Shown one piece after another: positions 1-7,748 of a stretch of 59,331 nt of DNA. Origin of the DNA: Nitrospirota bacterium (GTDB lineage Bacteria; Nitrospirota; Nitrospiria; JACQBW01); NCBI GenBank assembly GCA_016178585.1, contig JACOTA010000040.1, forward strand, positions 1-59,331, given 5' to 3'. The position numbers and the translations under genes were made by a program. Each line of letters opens with the position of its first letter. Within the stretch, counting starts at the first letter, position 1. The notes under the pieces were generated by a model. That model was not told where the DNA came from. It searched no databases and saw only the letters and a list, made by a program, of their open reading frames with translations.

Positions 1-1
1 A

Positions 2-109
2 CAATCTGGTATGGAGTGGACCGTGCGGGGCGCCAATGCAATCATCGCCCTCCGGTGCGGCTATCTCTCCAACCAAATAGAGGAGTTCTGGGAACAACGC
101 ACAGCCTAG
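2..109 (+). CDS. ISKra4-type transposase, C-terminal fragment (cut by window edge)
   Basis: The frame opening at base 2 reads 35 residues to a TAG stop. It contains GMEWTVRGANAIIALRC and ends EEFWEQR, which resembles the C-terminal end of ISKra4-family DDE transposases as I remember them. Only this tail lies in the window, so I cannot say whether the rest is intact. It marks the left boundary of the accessory island. Bases 110-391 downstream show no convincing gene; any IS right end would lie there, but I could not define a terminal repeat. Confidence 0.6.
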   Translation, partial: QSGMEWTVRGANAIIALRCGYLSNQIEEFWEQRTA

Positions 110-391
110 CTGAATTTCCCTACTTCTATGTCGCAGGCCCTCGTTAAATCTCCACATCTGAGCGAGCAGGACAGGAAGAAATAATGATACGAGCGAATTG
201 ATTTAAATAAAGCCTGGCATTTCCAGGAACAGTGTCATTTCACAATTATTGATTTCCGGATGATAGCGCAAGAACCGTTTTCAATTATTTTGTCGTTATT
301 TAGTTCCATGCAAATTCCCCTTATTGCATCCATTCCATTCATCATTTATGGACCCCAAAGTTTTCAGCCAAAACCTGACCTGCTTGCCGTT

Positions 392-757
392 TTAAATAGC
401 CACCTCAAAAGCTATTTTTTCGTAGTCAACGCGCGGCGTTTTCTTATCTTTTGTCTCGGTTATTTCAACAAGCCCAAGTTCGTGAAGATAGGCCAAATCC
501 TCAAGAACATTATTAATATTCCTTTTAACGATTTTCGACAAGGCATATACGGATGCGGGCTTTTTATCCTTAATAATTTTTAACAACTCCAAGCGCTTTT
601 CCGTAAGAACTCTTCGCATTTCTTTCAGGTTGCTGAAATAAATTGCACTCTTTTTTTTGACGACTTCGCCTTTTGACAGTTTCTCAAAAACTTCTCCAGC
701 TTCTTTTAATGCTTCATCAAGCCCCTTTATTTCTATTTTGACTCTTTTAATCTTCAT
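392..757 (-). CDS. TumA-like antitoxin / HTH transcriptional regulator (COG4190-like)
   Basis: A 121-residue basic protein. Residues about 45-110 look like a winged helix-turn-helix: a run on ELLKIIKDKKPASVYALSK, then NINNVLEDLAYLHELGLVEI. This matches the MarR-like regulators that partner TumE/DUF6516 toxins. Its ATG overlaps by 11 bp the end of the upstream toxin remnant on the same strand, the usual toxin-then-antitoxin order of that family. The protein looks full length although the toxin is broken. It probably binds its own promoter; the target is not visible here. Confidence 0.7.
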   Translation of the reverse strand: MKIKRVKIEIKGLDEALKEAGEVFEKLSKGEVVKKKSAIYFSNLKEMRRVLTEKRLELLKIIKDKKPASVYALSKIVKRNINNVLEDLAYLHELGLVEITETKDKKTPRVDYEKIAFEVAI

Positions 758-958
758 CCCAGTCTCTCCCTCTGATTTTTTTAATATCTCTCTTAAAATC
801 CTTAATTAAATTCGCAATTCTGGTAAAATGATAAGGCTCTTCTTTGTCTCCATAATGCCGTAGGTTTTATCAGCGGAATTTGGAACCTGCCATATTTTGA
901 TCTCCACAATCTCATCACCCTTAACTTCTTTAGTGTGAAGTATTCCTTTAGCCTTCAT
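747..958 (-). pseudogene. Decayed TumE-family (DUF6516) toxin
   Basis: From an ATG at 958 the frame reads MKAKGILHTKEVKGDEIVEI and then IWQVP, a TumE-like start. It then runs out of frame. About 40 codons in, the next frame resumes the family C-terminus (HYGDKEEPYHF, then LIKDFKRDIKKIRG) and stops at 747-749. One extra base would restore reading (RHYGD). The central segment of the family (roughly 25 residues around a YDN motif) also seems missing. So there is a one-base frameshift plus an internal deletion. The family assignment is from memory of conserved motifs. Confidence 0.65.
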
Positions 959-1079
959 AGTTGGTATGATATACCTACTAAGCCATTAATGCAAATATTA
1001 AATAGCTGAAAATGGTAAAAAGATTAGGATAATCTGGAAAAGAGCATCCCGTGTAAACCTTCTGCCAAATTCGAGTGGC

Positions 1080-1114
1080 AATTGTTGCGACAATGTCGCC
1101 ACAATTTTTTTGTG
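1080..1114 (+). terminator. Hairpin followed by a T-run (possible terminator or operator)
   Basis: An imperfect palindrome, TTGTTGCGA / TCGCCACAA with a 5-base loop, is followed by seven T residues. It lies between the TumE relic and the RelE-type module, with no intact plus-strand gene just upstream. It could be an orphan terminator or an operator for the antitoxin downstream. The rest of 959-1241 shows no gene. Confidence 0.35.
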
Positions 1115-1241
1115 AAAAACTGCGTTTGGTTAAATTAAAAATCAGGTCTTTGGGGTCATTATTCAGGTCTTTTTTTGGACAGTAATTTTTCTGGTGTTTT
1201 ATGGTATAGTAGAAACAGTCGAGGAATTAAAGGAGAATCCG

Positions 1242-1430
1242 ATGAACATTGCAAAATCAAGATTAGAAAGCCTTCTCAAAGACCTTCCTGATGAGGTTGA
1301 TACCGAAGAAGTGATGTATCGGCTTTACCTTCTTGAAAAAATAGAAGCCGGGGAAGCAGATATAAAAGAAGGAAAAGTCCTTTCTCATAGCGAGGCCATG
1401 AATAGGCTATCAAAGAAATGGCAGCAGTAA
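1242..1430 (+). CDS. Antitoxin of a RelE/ParE-type addiction module
   Basis: A 62-residue acidic protein. I start it at the ATG at 1242 because AAAGGAGA sits 5 bases upstream; the longer frame from 1194 has no ribosome site. It has an N-terminal helix region (SRLESLLKDLPDEVDTEEV) and a KIEAGEADIKEGKVLSHSEA segment typical of small antitoxins that wrap RelE/ParE toxins. Its 3' end overlaps the toxin start by 13 bp, so the two are translationally coupled. It should neutralise the next gene and repress the pair. Confidence 0.75.
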   Translation: MNIAKSRLESLLKDLPDEVDTEEVMYRLYLLEKIEAGEADIKEGKVLSHSEAMNRLSKKWQQ

Positions 1431-1714
1431 TATGGAGCAATCGATCCCTTTCGGACTTAGAAAGTGTCTATGATTATATTGCCCGAGACTCACCTCTTTA
1501 TGCTCGGCATCAAGTAGAGAAAATTTATAACTCTGCAGATCGCTTGAGTCAATTTCCTGAATCAGGTCGGCGCCTTCCCGAATTTCCCAATCTCTCTCAC
1601 AAAGAAATTATCATTGATTCTTATCGTCTTATTTATCGTTTCAATCTCAAAAAAGACGAAGTCAAGGTGATTACGGTTGTCCATGGGAAACGCCTGTTAA
1701 AAGCCCCCGCATAA
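1418..1714 (+). CDS. RelE/ParE-superfamily toxin
   Basis: A 98-residue basic protein with the compact RelE/ParE fold signature: VIWSNRSLSDLESVYDYIA at the N-terminus, FPESGRRLPEF in the middle, and a YRLIYRF ... VVHGKRLL ending. The family includes ribosome-dependent mRNA endonucleases and gyrase poisons, and sequence alone does not separate the two here. It overlaps its antitoxin gene by 13 bp. The module looks intact. Bases 1715-2019 downstream hold no gene, only a weak hairpin near 1782-1801 without a T-run. Confidence 0.8.
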   Translation: MAAVIWSNRSLSDLESVYDYIARDSPLYARHQVEKIYNSADRLSQFPESGRRLPEFPNLSHKEIIIDSYRLIYRFNLKKDEVKVITVVHGKRLLKAPA

Positions 1715-2019
1715 AAACCAAAAAGGTTAAGGAATCGCAGTTATAATCGAGTATCTGAAAATAGCCCAGACTCGTGGACAGGAAGGAGTTTTACTCCCTT
1801 CAATGAGACGGAATACTTGGAGTGTCACCCTATTTCCTTATATTTTTGGTATCATTAACTGGTCGTTAGAACAACCGAATGATGACCAACTACATGGTTA
1901 TCCAGAGAATTATAAGTGCCCTGATTGACTTTCACCGTTTTTAACAACAGATGGAAAAAAGTGAATTTACGCTCTCAAATGTAAGGGCAGGAGGAAGGAA
2001 AAAATTCTAAATTTACTTC

Positions 2020-2376
2020 CTAATATGCTAACCCTATTCTTGAAGAAACTTCATTTAATTTTTTATCGAGTGTCCAGAGAGGAACATTTGTCAATAAAGC
2101 TGAAGCAAGCAAATGGATATCAATGTAACCTAAACCTTTTCCCATAAGGCTATAATTCTCAATGAATTGCATAACTTCTTCATGACCCGCCTGGACGGAC
2201 TTAGGAATTGCCTGAAGGAGTGAAAGAATTTCATTTCTGTTTTTGAGAATTCCACAGGCGAGTTCCCCAACGATAAAGGGATGACAAAGGACCTCACCGT
2301 TGTTTAACAACGTTTCAAGCCCGGGAGTTCCGTTTCGCAAGTGTGTTACCCACACCGAAGTATCGATAAGAACCAT
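2020..2376 (-). CDS. vapC: VapC-type PIN-domain ribonuclease toxin
   Basis: A 118-residue single PIN domain. The acidic catalytic residues are in place: D5 in LIDTSVWV, E38 in VGELACG, D86 in YIDIHLLASA and D104 in WTLDKKL. Family members cleave tRNA or rRNA with Mg2+ or Mn2+. It begins 3 bp after the antitoxin gene on the same strand, the standard vapBC arrangement. Length and motifs suggest an active toxin. Confidence 0.85.
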   Translation of the reverse strand: MVLIDTSVWVTHLRNGTPGLETLLNNGEVLCHPFIVGELACGILKNRNEILSLLQAIPKSVQAGHEEVMQFIENYSLMGKGLGYIDIHLLASALLTNVPLWTLDKKLNEVSSRIGLAY

Positions 2377-2379
2377 GGT

Positions 2380-2577
2380 CTATGTATTTACGGTTCTTCT
2401 GCGCGGTATCATTTTCAATTTCTTTTCGGTTCCCCCCAGTTCAGCAAGTCTCTTGCCGCTTTCCCGCGCAATCAATGCTTCCAGACCCAGCCTAACCAAA
2501 GAGGTTTTTTCCTTAATCCCGGTCAATTGTGATGCTTTGTCGAGTAGCTTGTTCTCTATGTTCAAAGTCGTTCTCAT
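2380..2577 (-). CDS. vapB: VapB-type ribbon-helix-helix antitoxin
   Basis: A 65-residue protein starting MRTTLNIENKLLDKASQLTG, the DNA-binding beta-strand of VapB (DUF2191-like) antitoxins. A helix pair with SLVRLGLEALIARESGKRLAELGG follows, then a basic C-terminal tail that would block the VapC active site. A strong GGGGGG ribosome site lies just upstream of the ATG. The upstream palindrome at 2622-2639 is a likely autoregulatory operator. Confidence 0.85.
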   Translation of the reverse strand: MRTTLNIENKLLDKASQLTGIKEKTSLVRLGLEALIARESGKRLAELGGTEKKLKMIPRRRTVNT

Positions 2578-2621
2578 TTTTTACCCCCCTTAAAGATAAC
2601 TATGCATATAAGTATATCTAA

Positions 2622-2639
2622 TTGATACATACATATCAA
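2622..2639 (-). promoter_or_regulatory. Palindromic operator candidate for vapBC
   Basis: TTGATA and TATCAA arms flank a 6-base centre, about 45 bp upstream of the vapB ATG in an AT-rich stretch. Ribbon-helix-helix antitoxins bind such inverted repeats. Its role is inferred from position only. Confidence 0.45.
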
Positions 2640-2640
2640 C

Positions 2641-2781
2641 CCCAAGACCAGCGATAGACTTCGCACCCACTTAATTAATCATGTCATTGCGAGCACCGAA
2701 GGGTGCGTGGCAATCTTATCGTAAAGTCTTGAGATTGCTTCGCTTCGCTCGCAATGACAACTTTCTATCGCTGTTCTAGGG
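2641..2781. repeat. 141-bp MITE-like inverted repeat element, copy 1
   Basis: The ends are imperfect inverted repeats: CCCAAGACCAGCGATAGA on the left and the complement of CCTAGAACAGCGATAGA on the right. Inside is a second inverted pair, GTCATTGCGAG ... CTCGCAATGAC, with the GATTGCTTCGCTTCGCTCGC motif. A second copy of exactly the same length is at 10225-10365. It encodes no protein. It resembles non-autonomous elements moved by a transposase in trans; the REP-associated transposase tail at the right edge of the window is a candidate. It fills most of the gap between vapB and the sigma-factor locus. Confidence 0.8.
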
Positions 2782-2882
2782 TACGGCTAATCCCTTGACA
2801 GAATAAATTCTCATGTTCTTTTCCCCCCTTTTTTTATCATTTTTTAACAGAAAGTTTCTATCGTTTACCTGGGTTAATTACC

Positions 2883-3776
2883 TTAAAATTGCCTAATCAA
2901 CTCTTTTACCCGTCTTTCAAATGAAGAAGAAACGCTGGCTCCTCCGACTCGGATGAGATGTTCTTTGAGCTGTTTTTCAAATTCATATTTTGAAAAACAG
3001 CTCCTGCAACTCGCAAAATGTTTTTCCATCTCTTCCTGTTTATCCGGTCTAATCTCCTGATCAAGGTAAGCATAAAGATGCTTGAGAGCCTCTTCACATC
3101 TGATGTTTTTTATTTTTTTCATAAGTTTCCCTTCTGATACATTAGCCTGTATTGAAACCTCTGTTTCAGGCGCCCTGGTGCCAGTTGATATGGCCTGGAC
3201 TCCAGGTTTAACCAAACCTGCCATCAAAGCATGATCCCACAGGATCTTTTGCAACAGGCCCCTCCCTCTTGCCAATCGTGAACGGATGGTTCCTACCGGC
3301 AGTTTAAGAATCCCGGCAATCTCTTTGTAGGAAAACCCTTCCATATCTGAAAGCACGACCACGATCCGAAAATTCTCCGGAAGTGAGTCAACGGCCTTTT
3401 CAAGATCCTCCCGAAGGATTTTGTTTAAAAATTCTTTTTTAGGATTGCTTCACCAGAGAAGAAATGGCTGGTGGAGTTTTTGGAAAATGGAGAAATTTTC
3501 ACTCTCTTCGGAATAAGAGTCCGTGAAGGGCTCAGTTTGCGGGCGAGTCGATTTTTTCCTGCAGTCGCTGATAAAGGTGTTACTCAAAATTCGGAATATC
3601 CATGACCGGAACCTTTGCGGGTCCTTGAGATCCAATCGGTTCAGCCAGGCTTTCGTTATGGTCTCCGCGACAAGGTCTTCCGCGTCATCCCGGTTTTTTG
3701 CCAACCGAAGAGCAACCCCAAAAAGCTCATTTAAAAGGCCAAGGACCTTTTCTTCAAATTGTGAGCGCTTCTCCAT
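2883..3776 (-). pseudogene. ECF sigma-70 factor broken by an in-frame TGA, running on into a ZAS anti-sigma domain
   Basis: The frame from 3776 encodes sigma region 2 (LFGVALRLAKNRDDAEDLV, RFRSWIFRI) and stops at TGA 3450-3452, just after PFLLW. The same frame, with no shift, continues SNPKKEFLNKILREDLEKAV and region 4 (YKEIAGILKLPVGTIRSRLARGR). Homologues I recall have a second Trp here, so TGG to TGA is the simplest change. No stop separates sigma from the anti-sigma: a zinc-binding domain with HFASCRSC (HX3CX2C) ends the frame. The anti-sigma may still start at its own ATG near 3123, preceded by AAGGG. TGA is used as an ordinary stop elsewhere (hisS, dapB, hisC), so recoding is unlikely. 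Confidence 0.75.
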
Positions 3777-3878
3777 ATCCAGGCTATTTCCTCATTCTGA
3801 TGAAAATAACTTTTCACTTACTAAGACGCTTCGGATTAAAAAAAGTTCCCGGAAGTGGTCAGTTTTATTTTTTTCTTC

Positions 3879-4085
3879 TTAAGGAAGAATAATTTCAGGT
3901 GGACCGCCCGGAACTTCGCGAACCGATTGAATGGATGAAAACCAGATAAACATATGCATCTGATCTTCGTTTCTTAATACCAGGTGGTCTTCTTCTACGC
4001 TTTCGAGCGTAAAGGTTTGATCTTTCAGAGTAATCAACCTTCCGGTATAGGTTTTTAATTTGTTATTGGCTTCTGAAATTTCCAT
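3879..4085 (-). CDS. Conserved-looking small protein of unknown function
   Basis: A 68-residue protein beginning MEISEANNKLKTYTGRLITL and ending VREVPGGPPEIILP. It alternates charged and hydrophobic residues like a small beta-rich fold (RLITLKDQTFTLESV, HLVLRNEDQMHMFIWFSSI). There is no signal peptide or membrane segment. I do not recognise a family. It lies between the sigma locus and hisS, reading away from hisS, so the two share a divergent promoter region (4086-4170). Confidence 0.5.
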   Translation of the reverse strand: MEISEANNKLKTYTGRLITLKDQTFTLESVEEDHLVLRNEDQMHMFIWFSSIQSVREVPGGPPEIILP

Positions 4086-4114
4086 GACATTGATTTTAAT
4101 GATTTAAAATAAAA

Positions 4115-4143
4115 TTTACAATGATCTATAAAATACGATATAT
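4115..4143 (+). promoter_or_regulatory. Sigma-70-like promoter for hisS
   Basis: TTTACA and ATATAT are separated by 17 bp, about 28 bp before the hisS ATG. The surrounding DNA is AT-rich. The match is good in spacing and fair in sequence. Confidence 0.5.
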
Positions 4144-4170
4144 TTAAAACCCCTATCATAGAAGGCGCAA

Positions 4171-5448
4171 ATGAACATTCAGACAATTAAAGGGTTTAAA
4201 GATATTCTTCCGGATGAAATCCCGAAGTGGGACTTTGTCGAACAGCTCCTCCGGAAACTGTTTAAAAGCTACCACTATAAAGAGATCAAGCTCCCGATTC
4301 TTGAAGAGACCACCCTGTTTGCCAGAAGCATCGGGACTGGAACCGATATTGTTGAAAAAGAGATGTACACCTTCGACGACCGTGACGGAAAGAAAATCAC
4401 CCTCCGCCCGGAAGGGACCGCTTCGGCAGTTCGGGCTTATATCGAACATAACCTCCAGGCCACCTTACCGCTCGTTAAATTATTCTATATCGGGCCGATG
4501 TTCCGGCATGAACGGCCTCAAAAGGGACGGTTCCGGCAGTTTTATCAGGCCGGGGTCGAGGCGCTCGGACAATCGGGGCCGTTCCAGGATGTGGAAATCA
4601 TCTCTCTTCTTTCTGAATTTTTTCGGGAACTGGGGTTTAAAACAGATGTTCATCAAATTGTTTCCCTTGAAATCAACTCTGTCGGGTGTCCTCAATGCCG
4701 GCCAGGTTATAAGCTGGTTCTCCAGGAATATTTAAAAAAGAAAACGTCGGAGCTTTGCGAAAATTGCCAGCGCCGGACTTTAACCAATCCGATGAGAGTT
4801 CTTGACTGTAAGAACGAAGCCTGCCAGAAAGCAATTCATGATGCCCCTGAAATGACAAAATCTCTCTGCCAGGAGTGCGATGACCATTTTAAGGAGGTTA
4901 AAAACGGACTTCATATTTTAAAAATCTGCTTTCATCTTAACCCGCGGCTGGTCAGAGGGCTCGATTACTACACGAAAACCGCTTTTGAATGGAAATCGGG
5001 GAGCCTTGGAGCCCAAAACACCATTGCGGCCGGAGGGAGATACGACGGCCTGGTCGAGGAGCTGGGTGGCGGAAGTACTCCGGGAATCGGGTTTGCCATC
5101 GGACTGGAGAGGACGATCTCCTTAATCGATCCTGGGCTCCTTCCAGCTGAAGAAATCGATCTTTTTATCGCCGCCCTCGGGAAAAAAGCCCAGAACACAG
5201 CCCTGCCGATCCTGTCCGGTTTGAGAGAAAAAGGAATGATCGCCGAGATGGATTTTCAAAACGCGAGCTTAAAGAGCCAGATGAAAAAAGCCGATAAGTA
5301 TAACGCCCGTTATGTGCTGATTATCGGCGAAGATGAACTGAAATCCGGCAGGGCGACGCTCCGCCAGATGAAAACAAAAGAGCAGGAGGAGGTCCCTCTT
5401 CAGGCGATCAGAGAGACCCTTCTTGAAAAACTGACCCCCCCTAATTGA
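4171..5448 (+). CDS. hisS: Histidyl-tRNA synthetase
   Basis: A 425-residue class II aminoacyl-tRNA synthetase that charges tRNA-His in the cytoplasm. It starts IQTIKGFKDILPDE, typical of HisRS. Motif 2 is FRHERPQKGRFRQFYQ, the histidine-binding loop is RGLDYYTKTAFEW, and motif 3 is GIGFAIGLER. GGRYDGLVEELGG precedes motif 3. The C-terminal 90 residues form the anticodon-binding domain. A four-cysteine stretch (CPQC, CENC, CQKA, CQEC) lies in the insertion domain. Length is normal. Its last 8 bp overlap the end of the convergent epimerase gene. Confidence 0.97.
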   Translation: MNIQTIKGFKDILPDEIPKWDFVEQLLRKLFKSYHYKEIKLPILEETTLFARSIGTGTDIVEKEMYTFDDRDGKKITLRPEGTASAVRAYIEHNLQATLPLVKLFYIGPMFRHERPQKGRFRQFYQAGVEALGQSGPFQDVEIISLLSEFFRELGFKTDVHQIVSLEINSVGCPQCRPGYKLVLQEYLKKKTSELCENCQRRTLTNPMRVLDCKNEACQKAIHDAPEMTKSLCQECDDHFKEVKNGLHILKICFHLNPRLVRGLDYYTKTAFEWKSGSLGAQNTIAAGGRYDGLVEELGGGSTPGIGFAIGLERTISLIDPGLLPAEEIDLFIAALGKKAQNTALPILSGLREKGMIAEMDFQNASLKSQMKKADKYNARYVLIIGEDELKSGRATLRQMKTKEQEEVPLQAIRETLLEKLTPPN

Positions 5449-6484
5449 GTTGAATCGGACGATATTGCGGGCCGAGCAGATCCGAGGGGGAGGGAGGCGG
5501 TAGAGGCTGTCCGGTCAGCCAGGCGTGCGTGATTTTCAGCCCTTCTCTGAGCGTCCGGGATTGATACCCCAGCTCTCTTTTTGCTTTTTCTGACGAATAG
5601 GCCCAGCTATGGCCATAGATTTTCGCGAAGCTCCGGGGGTATTCAGGCTGAGTCCCTTTTAACCTGGCTTTTATTTCATCAATAAAACCGAGGCCCCATA
5701 GAATAGAGAGGGGGATTTTCCAAACCTTCCTTTTTATTTTAAACGCCACGCTCATTAAGGCGATAAACTGATCCAGCGTCAGGTTTTCTCCTCCCAGGAT
5801 ATATTTTTCCCCAACCTTCCCCTTATCCATCGCTAAAAAATGGCCTGTCACAACATCTTCAATATAAACCCCGTTGCCTTTCTTCGCTCCCGCATTCGGA
5901 AGCGCTTTAAGCTTGCCTTCAATAAATTGCTTAATCAAACGGTTTGTTAAAGAACCAGGATAATTGATCGAAGGGCCGTAGATCAGTGAAGGAGATACGG
6001 CCACGCCCGGTAAACCGCGGCCCAACATTTCCCCAAATTCTATTTCCGCCTGATATTTTGTCCGTTCGTAATCGTTCACGAAGCGGCCAGACCTTTGGTG
6101 TGTTTCATCTGCAGGCGTTTCACCCGACGAACCAAGGGCCATTACCGAGGAGGTATAAACCAGTTTATCTACGTTCAGGTCGAGCGCCGCCTCAAAAACA
6201 TTGCGGCTGCCTTTGACATTGGCCAGGTCAAATTGGGCAGGGTCGGGATGCCACCGGGCCACCAAAGCGGCAATATGATAAACCCGCTGACACCCTTTCA
6301 TGGCTTCGATGATGCTGTTTTTATCTTCGAGGTTCCCATAAAAAATATGGATGTTTCTATGTGCCAGGCCGTTTAAGTTGCTGGTTTTCCGAACCAGGGT
6401 ATGCACCCGTCCGCCGGCATTCGCCAGCCTCCTGACCACCTGTTTCCCGAGATAACCGCTGGCACCGGTCACAAACGTTGGCAA
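5441..6484 (-). CDS. NAD(P)-dependent sugar epimerase/dehydratase (HpnA/DFR-like extended SDR)
   Basis: A 347-residue extended short-chain dehydrogenase. The Rossmann glycine motif is GASGYLGKQVV at residues 7-17, and the catalytic pair is in YERTK. VYHIAALVARWHPDP and LVYTSSVMALG resemble hopanoid-associated epimerases (HpnA) and dihydroflavonol reductases. No hopanoid gene is visible nearby, so the substrate is open. It is the last gene of the minus-strand block that includes the HU/IHF gene 72 bp upstream. A proline-rich tail (QPLPPPSPSD) follows the fold. Confidence 0.8.
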   Translation of the reverse strand: MPTFVTGASGYLGKQVVRRLANAGGRVHTLVRKTSNLNGLAHRNIHIFYGNLEDKNSIIEAMKGCQRVYHIAALVARWHPDPAQFDLANVKGSRNVFEAALDLNVDKLVYTSSVMALGSSGETPADETHQRSGRFVNDYERTKYQAEIEFGEMLGRGLPGVAVSPSLIYGPSINYPGSLTNRLIKQFIEGKLKALPNAGAKKGNGVYIEDVVTGHFLAMDKGKVGEKYILGGENLTLDQFIALMSVAFKIKRKVWKIPLSILWGLGFIDEIKARLKGTQPEYPRSFAKIYGHSWAYSSEKAKRELGYQSRTLREGLKITHAWLTGQPLPPPSPSDLLGPQYRPIQLN

Positions 6485-6555
6485 TTCATCCTCCTGATCC
6501 GTTAATAAGAACCCATCTGCTTCGTTCTCGATACCCGCTTCATAACGGTCAGATT

Positions 6556-6834
6556 TCAGCTATCGACGAGTTCCTTGAGCTCTTTGCCTGCCTTGAAAAA
6601 AGGGACATTTTTCGCGCTCACCGAAACCAGTTCACCTGTTTTCGGATTTCTCCCCTCCCTGTTTTTTCGTTTTCTCAGGCGGAAACTTCCAAATCCCCGG
6701 ATTTCGATCTTGTCTCCTTTGGCCAGAGAACTTTTGATACTATCAAATATCGCGTTGATGATAATTTCAGTCTGCCGTTTTGTTAACCCATTTAGCTGTT
6801 CCGAGACTTTTTCAATGAGTTGCGCTTTGGTCAT
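6556..6834 (-). CDS. HU/IHF-family DNA-bending protein (IHF-beta-like)
   Basis: A 92-residue histone-like protein. It opens MTKAQLIEKVSEQLNGLTKR and carries the beta-arm region KIEIRGFGSFRLRKRKNREG-RNPKTGE with the conserved proline of NPKTGE that intercalates DNA. It lies 15 bp downstream of sppA. The rpsA-(sppA)-ihfB order is common in proteobacteria and relatives, which favours an IHF-beta role, but HU cannot be excluded. Confidence 0.9.
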   Translation of the reverse strand: MTKAQLIEKVSEQLNGLTKRQTEIIINAIFDSIKSSLAKGDKIEIRGFGSFRLRKRKNREGRNPKTGELVSVSAKNVPFFKAGKELKELVDS

Positions 6835-6849
6835 AATTTACTCCGCCTT

Positions 6850-7740
6850 TTATTCCAACGTCCATAAATAGTTTAAACCCGGGGTCTGCGTTTTACCCAG
6901 CCCAAATAACCTGGTATTTCCAAAGAATTCGCTTTTTAACAGGTCGGACAATGAAAACTTTTTCTTTGTTTCGATAATCCTGGGTTCCCCGTGGATTCCG
7001 GCCATTTTCCCGGCAACATGAATGGCATCTTCCAAATCTCCCAGTTCATCCACTAACTTGTTTTCCATCGCCTGCCTTCCGGTGAAGACCCTGCCGTCCG
7101 CCAGGGCAACCACCTCTTCATTTTTTAATCCCCTCCCCTTGACCACGGCTTCAATGAACTGGGCATGAACGTCATCCATCACGCTCTGAAGGTAATCTTT
7201 TTCCGATTTGGTCATCGTCCTGAAAGGAGACCCGACATCTTTTCTTTCTCCGCTTTTAATGACAATGCTTTCAAGCCCGACTTTTTTGAGAAGGCCTTCC
7301 ACATTCATCAGTTCCATGATCACGCCGATGCTCCCGGTAAGGGTTCCCGGATTGGCAACAATCTTGTCAGCGGCGCTGGCAATGTAATATCCGCCCGATG
7401 CCGCCACCGTTCCCATGGAAACGATAATTTTTTTCCCCGTTTCCTGTTTTATCTTTTTTATTTCTTCATAGATCTCCTGGGAAGGGACGACCGCGCCTCC
7501 GGGACTATTGATCCGAAGAAGAATTGCTTTTACAGACGGGTTATCTTTATACCGCTTTAACTCTTCCAGAGTATCGGCTGCGTCTAAAATAACCCCTTCG
7601 ATTCTGACGATGGCAATCCGGTCTCCCAAACCCGGGCCTCCGCCTTCACTCAAACGGGAAAGCCAATAGATTCCCGTAAAAAACAGCCCCCCCAGAATCA
7701 AAAACAGGATCAGGCCCTTTAAAATCGGCCGGTCGTTCAT
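6850..7740 (-). CDS. sppA: Signal peptide peptidase SppA (short, 36-kDa type)
   Basis: A 296-residue S49-family membrane serine protease that degrades released signal peptides. It has one N-terminal membrane segment (about residues 8-27) and a single protease domain. The nucleophile is S115 in AASGGYY and the general-base lysine is K162 in VIKSGERKD. RINSPGG and TGSIGV are also conserved. It starts 8 bp after rpsA, so the two are co-transcribed. Confidence 0.93.
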   Translation of the reverse strand: MNDRPILKGLILFLILGGLFFTGIYWLSRLSEGGGPGLGDRIAIVRIEGVILDAADTLEELKRYKDNPSVKAILLRINSPGGAVVPSQEIYEEIKKIKQETGKKIIVSMGTVAASGGYYIASAADKIVANPGTLTGSIGVIMELMNVEGLLKKVGLESIVIKSGERKDVGSPFRTMTKSEKDYLQSVMDDVHAQFIEAVVKGRGLKNEEVVALADGRVFTGRQAMENKLVDELGDLEDAIHVAGKMAGIHGEPRIIETKKKFSLSDLLKSEFFGNTRLFGLGKTQTPGLNYLWTLE

Positions 7741-7748
7741 GACTCTTC

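Noticed and set aside
260-583. Open frame on the plus strand, 107 codons
   Set aside because: It is antisense to the well-supported regulator at 392-757, and the sequence has no domain-like pattern.
2300-2593. Plus-strand frames over vapB/vapC
   Set aside because: They are antisense shadows of the VapBC pair, whose active-site residues and spacing are clear.
3363-3449. Frameshift between the two sigma halves
   Set aside because: The distance between the halves is a multiple of three and the reading continues in the same frame across the TGA.
3450-3452. TGA read as tryptophan throughout the genome (recoding)
   Set aside because: Several intact genes in the window (hisS, hisC, dapB, tyrosine-pathway genes) end at TGA with normal family lengths, so TGA is a stop.
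3523-3892. Plus-strand frames over the sigma-factor locus
   Set aside because: They mirror sigma region 2 on the opposite strand; the translations look basic and random.
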